Below are positions 34,640 to 45,227 of a stretch of DNA of 64,000 nt, piece after piece (the first letter of the stretch is position 1; the number at the start of each line of letters is the position of its first letter). A program made the position numbers and the translations under genes. Below the pieces are notes generated by a model. The model saw only the letters and a list, made by a program, of their open reading frames with translations, searched no databases and was not told where the DNA came from. This DNA is from UBA1672 sp965263215. GTDB lineage: Bacteria > Pseudomonadota > Alphaproteobacteria > Micavibrionales > Micavibrionaceae. The stretch covers positions 682,001 through 746,000 of the forward strand of contig OZ253663.1 in NCBI GenBank assembly GCA_965263215.1, written 5' to 3'.

Positions 34640-37078
34640 ATGACTGTCGATCTTATTATCGGTACGCTAACACCTATTAGTTCAAATTTTATCAACCCAT
34701 ATACGGGTGAAATTCTATCGGTAAACGGTACTTATTACCTTAACGATACATTGATAACAGGCGGCCCTGGAACGAACGACATTGCATTAGGCGTTACATT
34801 TGATCAATTTTGGCGCTTGGAAGATGAGCTTGGTAATCTCCTTATCGAAAACATAGAAATTTTCTTGCCTGCACCGGGCGATGACATTCTTTTACTATCC
34901 AGTGATACACACGTTCTGGGTGATTTAATCATCCAAACCGCAGAAGGCAACGATGTTGTTTGGTCTAATGCGGGTAATGATTTAATCGAAGGTGGCTTGG
35001 GTGATGACATACTTCATGGTGGTCCTGGGCATGATACGATTAACGGACAAGACGATAATGATGATATCTTTGGCGCATCAGGTAATGACATCTTGAGCGG
35101 TGGAACTGGTAACGACCAACTTTCAGGTGGGACAGGCGATGATACTTACGTTTATAACACTGGTGATGGTGATGACACCATTACAGAAACATCAGGTTTT
35201 GACACAATATCTTTAGGCGCTGGCATAACACTCGGTGATATTACCTTTGTACAAAACGGCAATGATTTAGAAATCATGATGGCAGATGGCCTCACGATAA
35301 AAGACTTCTACTCGGGCGACACAGATAAAGTCGTAGAACAAATCGTCTTTAGCGACACTTCTACTTATGATCTTACTGCACTTTTAGTCAACCCTCCCGC
35401 GTTAACGCCTTTAATTAATAGTGTGGCCGCTGCTGAAAATTTAGAGGATCCCTCCAATGTATTAAACGGGCTAGATGAAATAACAATTGTAGTACAAGTG
35501 GCCGCTTCTCACATAGGAACAGATCGAGGTATATTCGACACGGAAACATCTGATGGACGTGATGATGGTTTAACATTGCGCTATGATGCAGATGGCTGGA
35601 ATGGTGGTGGTAATAATATCATTAAGATCGGTTTACAAACAACAGATGGGCAAATTGAGTACGAATCAGCCTCTAATGTTCAAACTACTGATAATCAACA
35701 TCTTGTAATAACTTGGAAAACAGGGGGGGCTCTTAAACTCTATATTGATGGCGTAGAAGACATACCTACAAATACTACTGGTTCTTTAGGTGGTGTAATA
35801 GATAATGTAACAGATCTCATTATAGGTATAGGAGCTAAAAACGTTGGCGGTTGGGATGGTAGCATCGATAATTTTCAAATATATGATACAGCGGTGAATG
35901 CAGCAGAAGCACAAGCATTATACTTAAATTCTGATATGAACCGTACACCTGATGCATTTAACGATGAATTTATCAGCATTCAAGATAGCGTTATAATTGG
36001 TAATTTGATGGATGATAATGGAAATGGTGCTGACAGCGACCCTGATAGTGACCAATTACAAGTATCTGCCGGAACATACTCAACAGAAAATGGCACTATT
36101 ACAATATCAAATACAGGAGATTTTTCCTACACGCCCAGTGCAGGCTTTTCAGGTATCGATTCATTTACTTATACACTAACAGATGTAAATGGTGCCAGCA
36201 CTAATGCTACTGCATCTTTTGTGGTAGGAACATTACCAAATGACACTTTTTTTGCGACTTTTACTGCAGAACATTTTGACGGTGGCTATGGTGTAGATAC
36301 CATAAATTATAGTAATTCGGCAGAGCGTATAAATGTTGATTTAATAAGCGGTATTGGATGGGATGGCGATGCTTCTGGTGACACATACGAGAATATTGAA
36401 AACGTAGTCGGATCTAATATAGCAGGGGATCGAGACTTTATTTACGGTAGTGATAGCTCTAATTTTATTTGGGGTTTGGCTGGTAATGACGTACTTGAAG
36501 GTATGGGAGGGGCAGACATCATTGACGGTGGTGCAGGGGGTGACTTTGCCCGTTATTCACGATCTGATACAGGTGTTAACGTAAACTTAGAAACAGGCAT
36601 AAATACAGGAGGCGATGCAGAGGGAGATATTCTTATAAGTATCGAAAAATTACAAGGCTCAAAGCACAATGATTCGCTTACTGGCAACACCTCAGATAAC
36701 ATCATTTATGGTGACCGAGGAGATGACATTATTTATGGTGGTGCAGATAACGACATATTATATGGAGAAGAGGGTGCTGATACCTTTGTTTATGGCTCAA
36801 GTGATACTTTCGGTTTCACTGACGTCATAAGGGATTTTAGCGTCGCCGAAGGTGACAAAATAGATATTTCAGATCTGTTAGTAGATTATGATCCACTAAC
36901 AGATGCCATAAACGACTTTGTTTTATTTACTTCTTCCGGATCCACTGATGAGCACGGCGCGATATCGATTGATGTTGATGGCGGAGGAGATAATTTTATG
37001 CTTATCGCATATATAACTGATCAATCAACATTAAATGCTGAAACTCTGGAAATATTAGGAAACCTCATTACAGTCTAA
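34640..37078 (+). CDS. RTX protein with LamG and cadherin-like domains
   Basis: An 812-residue secreted-type protein. The order is a unique N-terminus (~1-90), RTX nonapeptides (~95-185), a hydrophobic strand-rich spacer (TIKDFYSGDTDKVVEQI), a LamG/concanavalin-like domain (~255-425, LKLYIDGVED), a tandem-95 domain (~435-530), a second RTX module (~545-715, GGAGGDFARYSRS) and the C-terminal secretion module ending LEILGNLITV. The last ~380 residues are homologous to the end of the giant RTX protein, and the LamG domain to those of the metalloprotease. SD AAGGGGA precedes the ATG. No enzymatic domain. Confidence 0.9.
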   Translation: MTVDLIIGTLTPISSNFINPYTGEILSVNGTYYLNDTLITGGPGTNDIALGVTFDQFWRLEDELGNLLIENIEIFLPAPGDDILLLSSDTHVLGDLIIQTAEGNDVVWSNAGNDLIEGGLGDDILHGGPGHDTINGQDDNDDIFGASGNDILSGGTGNDQLSGGTGDDTYVYNTGDGDDTITETSGFDTISLGAGITLGDITFVQNGNDLEIMMADGLTIKDFYSGDTDKVVEQIVFSDTSTYDLTALLVNPPALTPLINSVAAAENLEDPSNVLNGLDEITIVVQVAASHIGTDRGIFDTETSDGRDDGLTLRYDADGWNGGGNNIIKIGLQTTDGQIEYESASNVQTTDNQHLVITWKTGGALKLYIDGVEDIPTNTTGSLGGVIDNVTDLIIGIGAKNVGGWDGSIDNFQIYDTAVNAAEAQALYLNSDMNRTPDAFNDEFISIQDSVIIGNLMDDNGNGADSDPDSDQLQVSAGTYSTENGTITISNTGDFSYTPSAGFSGIDSFTYTLTDVNGASTNATASFVVGTLPNDTFFATFTAEHFDGGYGVDTINYSNSAERINVDLISGIGWDGDASGDTYENIENVVGSNIAGDRDFIYGSDSSNFIWGLAGNDVLEGMGGADIIDGGAGGDFARYSRSDTGVNVNLETGINTGGDAEGDILISIEKLQGSKHNDSLTGNTSDNIIYGDRGDDIIYGGADNDILYGEEGADTFVYGSSDTFGFTDVIRDFSVAEGDKIDISDLLVDYDPLTDAINDFVLFTSSGSTDEHGAISIDVDGGGDNFMLIAYITDQSTLNAETLEILGNLITV

Positions 37079-37316
37079 TATCTAAGGTTTTTAGTAGCAG
37101 AGTGATGTATTACTAGGACAATAAAATAGCTTACGAAATAAGATACAAATAAAATCAGAGCTTACTTATCGATCGGTGCAAAATCTCAAAATTATTAATC
37201 GTTAGTAATTGGTATACCGCAGACTGCAAAGTGACTAGAGAATTATGTAAACATTTATCGGTGATTTATAATGGAAACGGTATAAGAAAATAACAGTTAG
37301 TTTTGTATCTTGCGGA

Positions 37317-38822
37317 CTAGGTGCTAATATGGAGAGTTTTTTCAAGCATTTTTACAATTTCAGATCTGAGCCATAACCCATTTTCTCCCCATAACCATTT
37401 ATATGGACTCACAAAAACTATAACACAAAAAATTCCTATCAGTATTGCCGCTAGACAGAAAACCAGGATAGGCGACAATAATTCTCTGAAAATTAACAAA
37501 CAAGGCATCATAAACATAAATAGTAATGCTGATACTGTGAGGCCCGGAATAATAGTTTTAAAAAAATCGATTACAGCCAAATTTGTAATTCTAGAAGCTA
37601 AGTAGCTTTGTAATATAAAGCTAAAGAGGATAGCACCTGTTACTGTATAAGCAATTGCATTAATACCTTTATGATAGGAAAGATAACAACCAACAATAAC
37701 TATCAGGGCATATATAATCTGAATGCACGCGAATGCATATACTCGTCCCATAGAAATTATTACGGATTGACTTACTTTGTAAGAAACACGAAAGAAAGTT
37801 GCACTAACTAATATTACAAATGGTGAGATAGCTGCCTCCCATTTCTGACCGAGGATAATAAGAATGATTTCGGGGCCCAATAAGCTAAGAATAAGGGTTA
37901 ATGGTACCCCTATTAAAGCTGTAATAGATAAGCCACGTCGATAAGCAAAATTCATACGTGACTTATCATGCTGAGCTCGAGAATAAGAGCTCAAGGCTAC
38001 TTTTGAAACAACTTTATCAAAAATTTGGGCAGGAAAACCAGCTAGCCTGTAGGAACGATCATAGAAACCTAAACTCTCAGTTCCCATAAATTTTGCAATA
38101 AAAAAATTGTCTGCATTAAGAGCAAAATAGTTAATAATGCGAGAGGCTGATAACCCTCCTCCAACGATCATAAGATCTCTCATTGCCTTTAAATCAAAAG
38201 ACGGTCGGAAATCATGTTTTTGAAAAACCATCATCATTAACATGGCCTGAAAGCTCTGCATTAAGACTCCAATTACAATTGACCAGTAACTGTATCCCGC
38301 ATAGGCAAGAAAAATTGTAACAAAAACGCCTGTAATAGATCCCATCACCTTAATGATGCCGAGTGTTTTGTAGCGAAACGCTCTGGACATCATATTTTCT
38401 GCAACCATCGACAACCCAGTCCATAGGAAAACAATCGAAAGGACTCTAATAACATAAGTTATTTCTGGCATTTCAAGGTAATCTGAGGCATAAGTCGCAG
38501 AATAATTAAGAACCAACGCCACAAGGAGACTGCTGGCCATACTCAATGTGAATGCAACTCGTATATGCTTTTCAGTCATTTCTTTTAATTGAATTATGGC
38601 CGATCCTAAAGCAACATCTGAAAACATATTGGCAAAAGCAATAATAATGTTTGCTGCTGCAACAACACCAAACTCTCTAGGTTCCAAAATTCTCGAAAGA
38701 ATAGCTATAGAAACCAATTGTAAACCCATTTGCACACAAACAGTAATGGTCATTACACTAACTCCGCCTAATGCTTTTTGGCTTAATGTTTGTGCTTGTT
38801 TATTTTCAGAAATATCAGTCAT
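37317..38822 (-). CDS. Polysaccharide flippase, MOP superfamily (Wzx/WzxC-like)
   Basis: A 501-residue integral membrane protein with about 12-14 helices. The N-terminus (LSQKALGGVSVMTITVCVQMGLQLVSIAILSRILEPREFGVVA) is typical of the O-antigen/colanic acid flippase branch. It would move undecaprenyl-linked oligosaccharides across the inner membrane. It is transcribed opposite to the two glycosyltransferases that follow, with 238 bp between the starts. Strongly AT-rich codon use relative to the backbone suggests horizontal acquisition of the polysaccharide block. Confidence 0.9.
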   Translation of the reverse strand: MTDISENKQAQTLSQKALGGVSVMTITVCVQMGLQLVSIAILSRILEPREFGVVAAANIIIAFANMFSDVALGSAIIQLKEMTEKHIRVAFTLSMASSLLVALVLNYSATYASDYLEMPEITYVIRVLSIVFLWTGLSMVAENMMSRAFRYKTLGIIKVMGSITGVFVTIFLAYAGYSYWSIVIGVLMQSFQAMLMMMVFQKHDFRPSFDLKAMRDLMIVGGGLSASRIINYFALNADNFFIAKFMGTESLGFYDRSYRLAGFPAQIFDKVVSKVALSSYSRAQHDKSRMNFAYRRGLSITALIGVPLTLILSLLGPEIILIILGQKWEAAISPFVILVSATFFRVSYKVSQSVIISMGRVYAFACIQIIYALIVIVGCYLSYHKGINAIAYTVTGAILFSFILQSYLASRITNLAVIDFFKTIIPGLTVSALLFMFMMPCLLIFRELLSPILVFCLAAILIGIFCVIVFVSPYKWLWGENGLWLRSEIVKMLEKTLHIST

Positions 38823-39060
38823 AAGAACATCATCTATTTAAAATCCTTAACTCTAGTTTTTGAAAGCAGCGACTCATTTAACACTTTAATAAATTACAAC
38901 GTAACAAACTAAAAACTTTTTCCTTACAGCTCACCGAACCAATAATTATCTTCATAATTAATATTAGAATTTTGTATAGGTATATTTTACTTTTATTGCG
39001 TTGTGTAATTTGTTAGTAAACAGGAATTAAGTTCACTATATACATAGCTACTTACCAAAA

Positions 39061-39990
39061 ATGGAAATATCTGTAATTGTTTGTACATATAATAGAGCCA
39101 AGGCGATCACTAAGTGCTGTGAAGCTATCAAGGCCGCAATTCAAGCTTCCGAGAAAGAAGCAGAATTGATTATTGTAGATAATAATTCAACTGATAATAC
39201 CGTAGAAATAATTCAAAACTGGATAAAAACATGCAATATCAACGCAAAGCTTGAGATAGAAATACAAAAAGGTACTGCCGCTGCACGAAACTGTGGAGCG
39301 CGAAAGTCAAGGGGTGAATTACTCATTTTTACGGATGATGATTGCTGCCTGAAAAAAAATTACATAGAGATAGCCTGTAAACACTATGAAAAGGATAAGG
39401 ATCCAATTTTAAGAGGAGGGTACGTAGCCTTAGGTAATGACGAAGATTTACCCTTAACAATACAAACATACCCTAGAATTAGGAGATGGTCCCTTTCGCA
39501 ACCACTCACTCGCCCAATAGGAGGAGGCGATATATTAGGGTGTAACATGATGGTTCCTCGTTCAATCTTTAATCAAGTAGGTGATTTTGACGTCTTGATG
39601 GGAGCAGGCGCGCCTGTACCAGCTGGCGAGGATACGGACTACGTTGTGCGTTCATTTTTAGCGGGTTACACTATTGAATATGTTCCTGAAGCAATTGTTT
39701 TTCACTATCATGGCAGAAGAAGTAAACATGAAGGGCAAAAATTAATGCTGAATTATGCGATGGGTTCTGGTGCCTTAATTGCAAAATTTCTGTTTAAACA
39801 CCCGAATATTCAAAGCCGCCTTAAGTTAAAAAAAGAAATCCCCCAAACTTCTGAAAAGCTTACTTTTAAAACCGACGATCCTCTAGATCAACTGAAGCCG
39901 AACAAAGCAAAGAAAATCATATATCGTGTAAAAGGCGCTAGTCTATATTATCTAGCCTTTTTAAGGTTAAAATTATTAAAAATTAACTAG
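39061..39990 (+). CDS. Glycosyltransferase family 2
   Basis: A 309-residue GT-A fold enzyme. The N-terminal ISVIVCTYNRA, the nucleotide-binding IIVDNNSTDNT, and the metal-binding LIFTDDDC (DxD) are all visible. A later GEDTDYVVR stretch matches the general-base ED motif. It lacks a membrane helix except a possible C-terminal amphipathic segment. It probably adds one sugar to a lipid-linked polysaccharide. Only 14 bp separate it from the next glycosyltransferase, so the two form an operon. No clear ribosome site precedes its ATG. Confidence 0.9.
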   Translation: MEISVIVCTYNRAKAITKCCEAIKAAIQASEKEAELIIVDNNSTDNTVEIIQNWIKTCNINAKLEIEIQKGTAAARNCGARKSRGELLIFTDDDCCLKKNYIEIACKHYEKDKDPILRGGYVALGNDEDLPLTIQTYPRIRRWSLSQPLTRPIGGGDILGCNMMVPRSIFNQVGDFDVLMGAGAPVPAGEDTDYVVRSFLAGYTIEYVPEAIVFHYHGRRSKHEGQKLMLNYAMGSGALIAKFLFKHPNIQSRLKLKKEIPQTSEKLTFKTDDPLDQLKPNKAKKIIYRVKGASLYYLAFLRLKLLKIN

Positions 39991-40004
39991 AAGGCAGAAA
40001 CACT

Positions 40005-40997
40005 ATGTCTCATAATAAAGTTACGATTGTTTGCACATATTATAATAGAGAAAAACATGTCATAGAATCTGTGCAAAGCCTGTTAGATCAAACTTACAAA
40101 AACGTAGAAATTATCATTATTAATGATGGTTCAACCGATAGCACGTTAGGCCAACTAAACACATTTCAAGATCCGCGGTTAAAAATAATAACACAAAAAA
40201 ATCAGGGCTTTATTAACTCTATTCGAAAAGCAATTGACCATGCATCTGGTGATTTTATCGCTATACATGGATCAGGTGATATTTCATATCCGGAACGCAT
40301 AGCAAAACAGGCGGAAATCCTTAATAAAAACAAAAAAATAGGTGTTGTCGGTTGTCATGTACTCGACGATGCCAAGACAGGATCAAGTACATACACCTTG
40401 AAAACTGAAAATGGTTTGAATTTTACGGAACGCTTACTAATTGATAATATGTTCACGCATGGAGAAGTTATGTTTAGGCGAGATATTTACCATAAGGTGG
40501 GTGGGTATCGTCACTTTTTCGTGTATGCGCAGGATCATGACTTATGGCTTCGTATGAGTCAGTATTGTGATTACCACATAGTAGAAGAAGTATTATACAG
40601 ACGTTTCCGCTTAGACACAGGCGTGAGCCAAGATACAAATAAGCTTCTCTTGCAAATATATCTCTCTAAATTTGCAATTGAATGCATGTCTCAGAAACTC
40701 GTTACAGGTAAGGATCCTTTAGATACAATCGGACCACAATCCGTTTTCTTAAGAACACATTCAAGAAAACTAGCTTATACAATTGCTTGGATAGGTATAC
40801 ATGAAATGCTTTCTGATAACCATATGGCTGGAATAAATATTATCAAACGTGCACTTAGGGAATATTGTTCGTTAAAGACTATCTGTATTACGATTATAGG
40901 GTTGTCGCATAAACATCCTATTTGCTGGAATAATATAGGCAAACCTATCTTAAACGCTCTTTACCATAGACATTTACGCAGAATAGGACAAAAATAA
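40005..40997 (+). CDS. Glycosyltransferase family 2
   Basis: A 330-residue GT-A enzyme beginning VTIVCTYYNREKHV, with IIINDGSTDST for nucleotide binding. The usual DxD region reads HGSGDISYPERI, so the first acidic residue is missing although a later Asp is present; the YAQDHDLWLRM motif supplies the base. The C-terminal ~100 residues are helical. It is preceded by AGAAGGCAG, a plausible ribosome site. It acts presumably on the same glycan as its upstream neighbour. Confidence 0.88.
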   Translation: MSHNKVTIVCTYYNREKHVIESVQSLLDQTYKNVEIIIINDGSTDSTLGQLNTFQDPRLKIITQKNQGFINSIRKAIDHASGDFIAIHGSGDISYPERIAKQAEILNKNKKIGVVGCHVLDDAKTGSSTYTLKTENGLNFTERLLIDNMFTHGEVMFRRDIYHKVGGYRHFFVYAQDHDLWLRMSQYCDYHIVEEVLYRRFRLDTGVSQDTNKLLLQIYLSKFAIECMSQKLVTGKDPLDTIGPQSVFLRTHSRKLAYTIAWIGIHEMLSDNHMAGINIIKRALREYCSLKTICITIIGLSHKHPICWNNIGKPILNALYHRHLRRIGQK

Positions 40998-41084
40998 TCT
41001 CCGAGGCTATAAATTCAATGGCAATACAAGTATTGAGTTAGGCCAGATTATATGTTTTTTCATATCATCATAAAAATGGACAAA

Positions 41085-41636
41085 ATGATGCTCACAGAAA
41101 TTTTTTACCCGCATAGTTTAAAAGAAACACTAATTGAATTACGAAAAAGCAACAATTTAAACAACAATGCTTTACAAAATTTAAATACGTATTTTTTTAT
41201 AGATATCATTGGTGTCACAATTCTCTTTTTTATTTTGTCGCTTTTCGTCGGGCATTTCTTGGTGCTTTGTGGCATAGGATTAACTCTTGGCTTGATAAGA
41301 GCACGTTATAATATAAGTAAGCTGTATGAAAATGAGCTATTACCATACGCTGTCGGCCAGATACGCAAAGGTCACATCAAATCAAGATCCGAAAACAACA
41401 AACGTATAGCTAAATACGAATATAAGGATAATCATGGATTGCTCGTTCAAGAAACTCTTATCTTTAATGACACATTCGAAAGACTAACAATACCTGATGG
41501 CAATACAGATATTTATATTCATAAAAAACATAGCATCCCATTTATAGAAAATAGATTTTTTAGTAGATGCTTAAACTTGCAACGAATTCAAGAAATAGAA
41601 AAGCGTATTGATTCTTGTGAACTAAATGGATATTGA
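41085..41636 (+). CDS. Two-TM membrane protein, paralogue of the RTX-linked protein
   Basis: A protein of about 183 residues from the ATG at 41085 (MMLTEIFYPHSLKETLIELRKS); the frame is open from 41052. It shares with the 25776 protein the FYP N-terminal motif, the NN.AL..LN helix, two membrane helices and a C-terminal soluble domain with beta character and a basic tail. It is not adjacent to an intact RTX gene: downstream lies only an SNase-like remnant, as if an RTX cassette here had been deleted. Function unknown. Confidence 0.6.
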   Translation: MMLTEIFYPHSLKETLIELRKSNNLNNNALQNLNTYFFIDIIGVTILFFILSLFVGHFLVLCGIGLTLGLIRARYNISKLYENELLPYAVGQIRKGHIKSRSENNKRIAKYEYKDNHGLLVQETLIFNDTFERLTIPDGNTDIYIHKKHSIPFIENRFFSRCLNLQRIQEIEKRIDSCELNGY

Positions 41637-41711
41637 CCTATCTCCATTATCTCTTTTAAAACGCGAATCTGAAGACACCGATAAACTTTTTTTCAGTATT
41701 TTATTCAATCA

Positions 41712-41872
41712 ATGAAATATCTTACAGGCAAAGAATACAAGCTGTGCGGATTAATGGATTAAGGAATTATTATGGATGTAGAGTGTTACGATAAGGCATA
41801 TTCACGGTTTGTGAGTGACTTCATAATGATCGTGTTATCACCGAAGGTGCTTATGGTACTTGCGTTGAATAA
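41712..41872 (+). pseudogene. SNase-like gene remnant
   Basis: The peptide DRVITEGAYGTCVE before the TAA at 41870 aligns with the end of the SNase-like protein at 33980 (DCIITKGSYGTCKD). Shortly upstream, in another frame, AYSRFVSDF resembles DYSKYSGDY of the intact SNase at 48504, and LTGKEYKLCGL at 41712 resembles the strand before the active site. Frameshifts and deletions separate the pieces. Confidence 0.5.
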
Positions 41873-41891
41873 TAACTTTGTAAGTGCTGAC

Positions 41892-42308
41892 TTATCTATG
41901 GCTCTTAATGGATCTTCGGCCTAAAATTTTCAAAGTTGTATTTCTTCCAAAACGCATAATGGGATAAAGCATTTTTGATAGGGTACGATGACGAAAAACC
42001 AAACCATTTAAACGATTGAAAAAAGTAGAAGGCGTACTCATCAGAGCTAATTTATTTATACACTCTTCTCCGTAGTAGACTGTGTCACCGCTGACAAAAG
42101 CCATGCCTTCATCTAAGTCATAACCATCATTCAAAAGCTTATCTACTATCGGGTGATGACTACGCGCATTAATAAGTTCAACCGGCCCGGCAACGTCCCT
42201 AATTCTAATAAGCGATACATAATTAGAGCAAAACGGGCACTCTCCATCATAGACAATATAAGATGGTTCTGATTTAGCCTTGTCATTTGACGTAGATTGC
42301 ATATTCAT
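41892..42308 (-). CDS. DUF393 / DCC family thiol-disulfide oxidoreductase-like protein
   Basis: A 138-residue protein with the family hallmark YDGECPFC near residue 22-29 (the DxxCxxC motif giving a thioredoxin-like active site), then VELINARSHH and the GDTVYYGEECINKL segment. Proteins of this family often occur next to HTTM membrane proteins, exactly as here: its start overlaps the end of the upstream HTTM-like gene by about 26 bp. ATG at 42308 is the first ATG; a GTG one codon earlier is also possible. Role unknown, presumably redox-related. Confidence 0.85.
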   Translation of the reverse strand: MNMQSTSNDKAKSEPSYIVYDGECPFCSNYVSLIRIRDVAGPVELINARSHHPIVDKLLNDGYDLDEGMAFVSGDTVYYGEECINKLALMSTPSTFFNRLNGLVFRHRTLSKMLYPIMRFGRNTTLKILGRRSIKSHR

Positions 42309-44022
42309 CACGGTTTAAAACTTTCTTATCTAATTGCCCTTTATCTAATCCAAGGCAAACAGACTCGGTTACAACAACGTACTTTTGAATATCGTTTATA
42401 CTAATTGAGTTGAAATTACCATATAAAAAGGGGTTTGATGGGTGATGATGACCACGCATATATATATTCATATTGCCTAATCGTCTTTCTCGATCAAGCA
42501 TCATAGCATGATGTTTTCTAAAAAATTTATCGACTTGCTGTTTCTTAGTCTCTAAGTCAGTGTGTTTGTTACTTTTAGCGTAACCAACATATTCTTTTTC
42601 ATTCAGTTTTTCGATAGACACACAAGAGCCGGATAATTTCAATCTGTCATAATCATAGACCGCCCCCCAACTGGATTTAGGATAATGATCTTCATCCTTT
42701 GCGATAGAGAAATGCCCCTTGGATGCCGAATAGGACATAGACATAAAGTAAGACAAAGGAACATTGACGCGCTCTCCATTCTTCAATTCAGCTTCTAGAT
42801 GACTTTTCCTGATATCAACGACATCGTACCAAGCTAGTCGTGCACCATCTCCGAGCCAGCTCGCATAGCCAAGTATAATGGCTAATACTGCTGCAAGACG
42901 TGGAGCTGCACCACTGATCTCACTTTTATACTTGTGTAGTAAAACTGCAATGATAATGTTGTTGGCAATCCACGGCCAAAAGAAAAGACCGCCAAGTATG
43001 TATATTCCGAGATGAAAAAAATCTAAGAAAATAGTTAAGATGATAAGACTTCTGCTATGAAAAACAAACGGTAAAGCCGCCAGCTGAGCGAATAACACAA
43101 TGACATTCATAGCCACAAAAATTCCCATAAAGCCGGAATATGCAAAATCAACAAGCCAAGGCCAATGTGCTATCGGCAAAGCACCTTTTTCTATATTGGT
43201 AATGATAATATTTGCAGTAGGGTTCTCCAAAACCCAGGAAGTAGGGCCGCCATTCAAGCGAAGTTTGACAAATCCTGACCAAAAGTAATTTGCCAAGTGA
43301 AAACCAGTTGTGGTCATTGCGAATGTTGCGAGAGCATAACTACGATATTGCTTCCATAGTTCGTCCGAACCTACCAAAACCTTATCTTGAGCAAAGGTGA
43401 TTTGGTGGTAAGTTTTAATGAAAAAGTTAGCAATCTTAGAAAAAGTGGGTTTCTTTATACTTTGATCAGTAAGAAATACCAAATAACTAATTAAAATCAC
43501 AAAGAGACCTGACTCAGAAATGTAAACAATATCAAATACCGAAGCCGGAAAATATGTGACAGCTGGATAAAGTAATTTATGTGAAAATATGTATAACAGC
43601 ACTGGTAACAAAAGTGACTGAAACCGCCATACAGCTAACGCGGCAAGCAAAGTAGAAATATACCACCCGATATTTATATAATCGTAAGCCAGCGAATACT
43701 GCTCATTAACTAAAGGTAAGACCGGAGGTTCAAGTAGCAAGAATATGAGAGCAAAGATGGCCATCCCCCGATTAATTAAGGACAGTGGACCGAGTTTGGC
43801 GTTTGATTGAACTCTCCAGAGTAATAACGCAATTATTAAAGACAGAGCATAAAATACTACCGCGGAGTTAGGATCGCTCTCGATAAATTCGACATAAATG
43901 TTTCTAATAAGGAAAAAGGCAATGGCAAAAACAGTCGAAATCCCTGCCCAAAAAAGCATCGGGGTAATTTTCCAAATATAGTTTGATATATACGAAGTGA
44001 GTTCTTCGGTTTTCACAGTCAT
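42283..44022 (-). CDS. HTTM (vitamin K-dependent carboxylase-like) membrane protein
   Basis: A 579-residue protein with about 12 hydrophobic helices in the first ~400 residues and a soluble, Lys/His-rich C-terminal domain of about 170 residues (containing GHHHPSNPF). The helix with FHLANYFWSGFVKLRL and the partnership with a DUF393 gene support assignment to the HTTM group, related to the membrane part of vitamin K-dependent gamma-carboxylases. The biochemical role in bacteria is unknown. Its ATG overlaps the upstream acyltransferase stop (ATGA), making a three-gene operon. Confidence 0.72.
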   Translation of the reverse strand: MTVKTEELTSYISNYIWKITPMLFWAGISTVFAIAFFLIRNIYVEFIESDPNSAVVFYALSLIIALLLWRVQSNAKLGPLSLINRGMAIFALIFLLLEPPVLPLVNEQYSLAYDYINIGWYISTLLAALAVWRFQSLLLPVLLYIFSHKLLYPAVTYFPASVFDIVYISESGLFVILISYLVFLTDQSIKKPTFSKIANFFIKTYHQITFAQDKVLVGSDELWKQYRSYALATFAMTTTGFHLANYFWSGFVKLRLNGGPTSWVLENPTANIIITNIEKGALPIAHWPWLVDFAYSGFMGIFVAMNVIVLFAQLAALPFVFHSRSLIILTIFLDFFHLGIYILGGLFFWPWIANNIIIAVLLHKYKSEISGAAPRLAAVLAIILGYASWLGDGARLAWYDVVDIRKSHLEAELKNGERVNVPLSYFMSMSYSASKGHFSIAKDEDHYPKSSWGAVYDYDRLKLSGSCVSIEKLNEKEYVGYAKSNKHTDLETKKQQVDKFFRKHHAMMLDRERRLGNMNIYMRGHHHPSNPFLYGNFNSISINDIQKYVVVTESVCLGLDKGQLDKKVLNRDEYAIYVK

Positions 44023-45040
44023 ATTGCGATTTTCCTTTTTACTAAAAAGTTTTCAGGACATTTGAAAACCCAGCCAAGACGAATCTTGTTGGCAACCTCA
44101 TACGCAAAAATCGAGCCAATTACCGCGAGAGTAACAGTTGATATGACGAAAATGAACGGATCAAGAACAGCATTCATTCCAAGCTTATGCATTACCGTGT
44201 TCGGAACAAAATGAAATAAATATATCGCAAGCGTATATTTACCGAGAGAAGAAAGTGGTTTTCGTAATGTTGTTCTGGAGATCAATTCGGAAATGGTAAT
44301 TCCAAATGCAATATTTGCCAGAATAATAAAAAGCATGAGTATGGGCTGAATATGACTTAATTCTCCGATAAAAAAATACAAGGCAAACAAAAAGGGGGGA
44401 GCTATCACAATACTCCAACTAGGAATCTTTTTCCTAAAATCTTTCACATAAGGACTTATTAAATATCCGAAGTAAAAACAGATGAAAAACCTGGCCACTC
44501 TGTAAAAAAATTCAAGACCAAAAATCTGTCCGTTTTCAGAAAAAAGAAAAAAAATGGTCATGGCAAAACTCATGATTAACCAAGGCGGAAAGCTTCTAGT
44601 AAAATACGTAAATAAAAAATAAAAGGACAGAGCATAAATGAACCAAAGCTCTGCCATAGGCTCAGTAATAATATAAAAGATTGAATAAATATCCTTTTCC
44701 GATCCCAAGAAAAGGACTGGTAGTACCGTCGTCAGAATCCACTTAAAGAAAGACCATAGAACATATAAATACAGTAAAGGAAGGATGTGTTTGTGAAAAA
44801 AAGCGCTAAATTCATTTTTTATGACATGTGTTGCGAAAAAACCGGATATGAAAAAAACATTGGTAACATCAACAAAATCAGAGAATTATTGATTTGCAAA
44901 ATAATCTCATTATAGCCGGGGTGTGAGGGGGCTTTGATAACAGTATGATGAATAACTACTAGGACAATACTAATAGCTTTAGCAATATCGGCCCAATCTT
45001 GCCTATTCTCATTATGAGTTTCAATTTTTAAATCAGGCAT
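44019..45040 (-). pseudogene. Acyltransferase 3 family protein, frameshifted at a poly-T tract
   Basis: Two frames together make one membrane acyltransferase (AT3). The N-terminal piece (45040-44819) carries RQDWADIAKAISIVLVVIHHT, the family's first helix with the conserved His. The C-terminal piece (44708-44019, open further upstream) holds the remaining helices including LGKYTLAIYLFH. They part at a run of seven T (minus strand, around 44851-44857): eight T would restore MFFFISGFFATHVIK, the usual continuation. So either a one-base deletion has killed the gene, or the tract allows phase variation. An intact protein would O-acylate a glycan or lipid. Confidence 0.8.
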
Positions 45041-45227
45041 AAAAGCTTTTGACCTAACAGGTATTTATAAAAAATAAATAAATATTCTGCGGGAATAAAG
45101 CATTCACAAAGGTTACTGTCAATGAGAAGATTATTTACAGAAAAAATCAATTTTTATATGATTCAATGGCAGTCAAAATTGGTATAAAAAAACAGAAAAA
45201 GCATGTTTGCATACTAATTTTACTGGC

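Noticed and set aside
36534..36740. RTX DNA repeats as satellite or transposon repeats
   Set aside because: The periodicity follows the GGxGxDxLx protein repeat and diverges at synonymous sites, so it is coding in origin.
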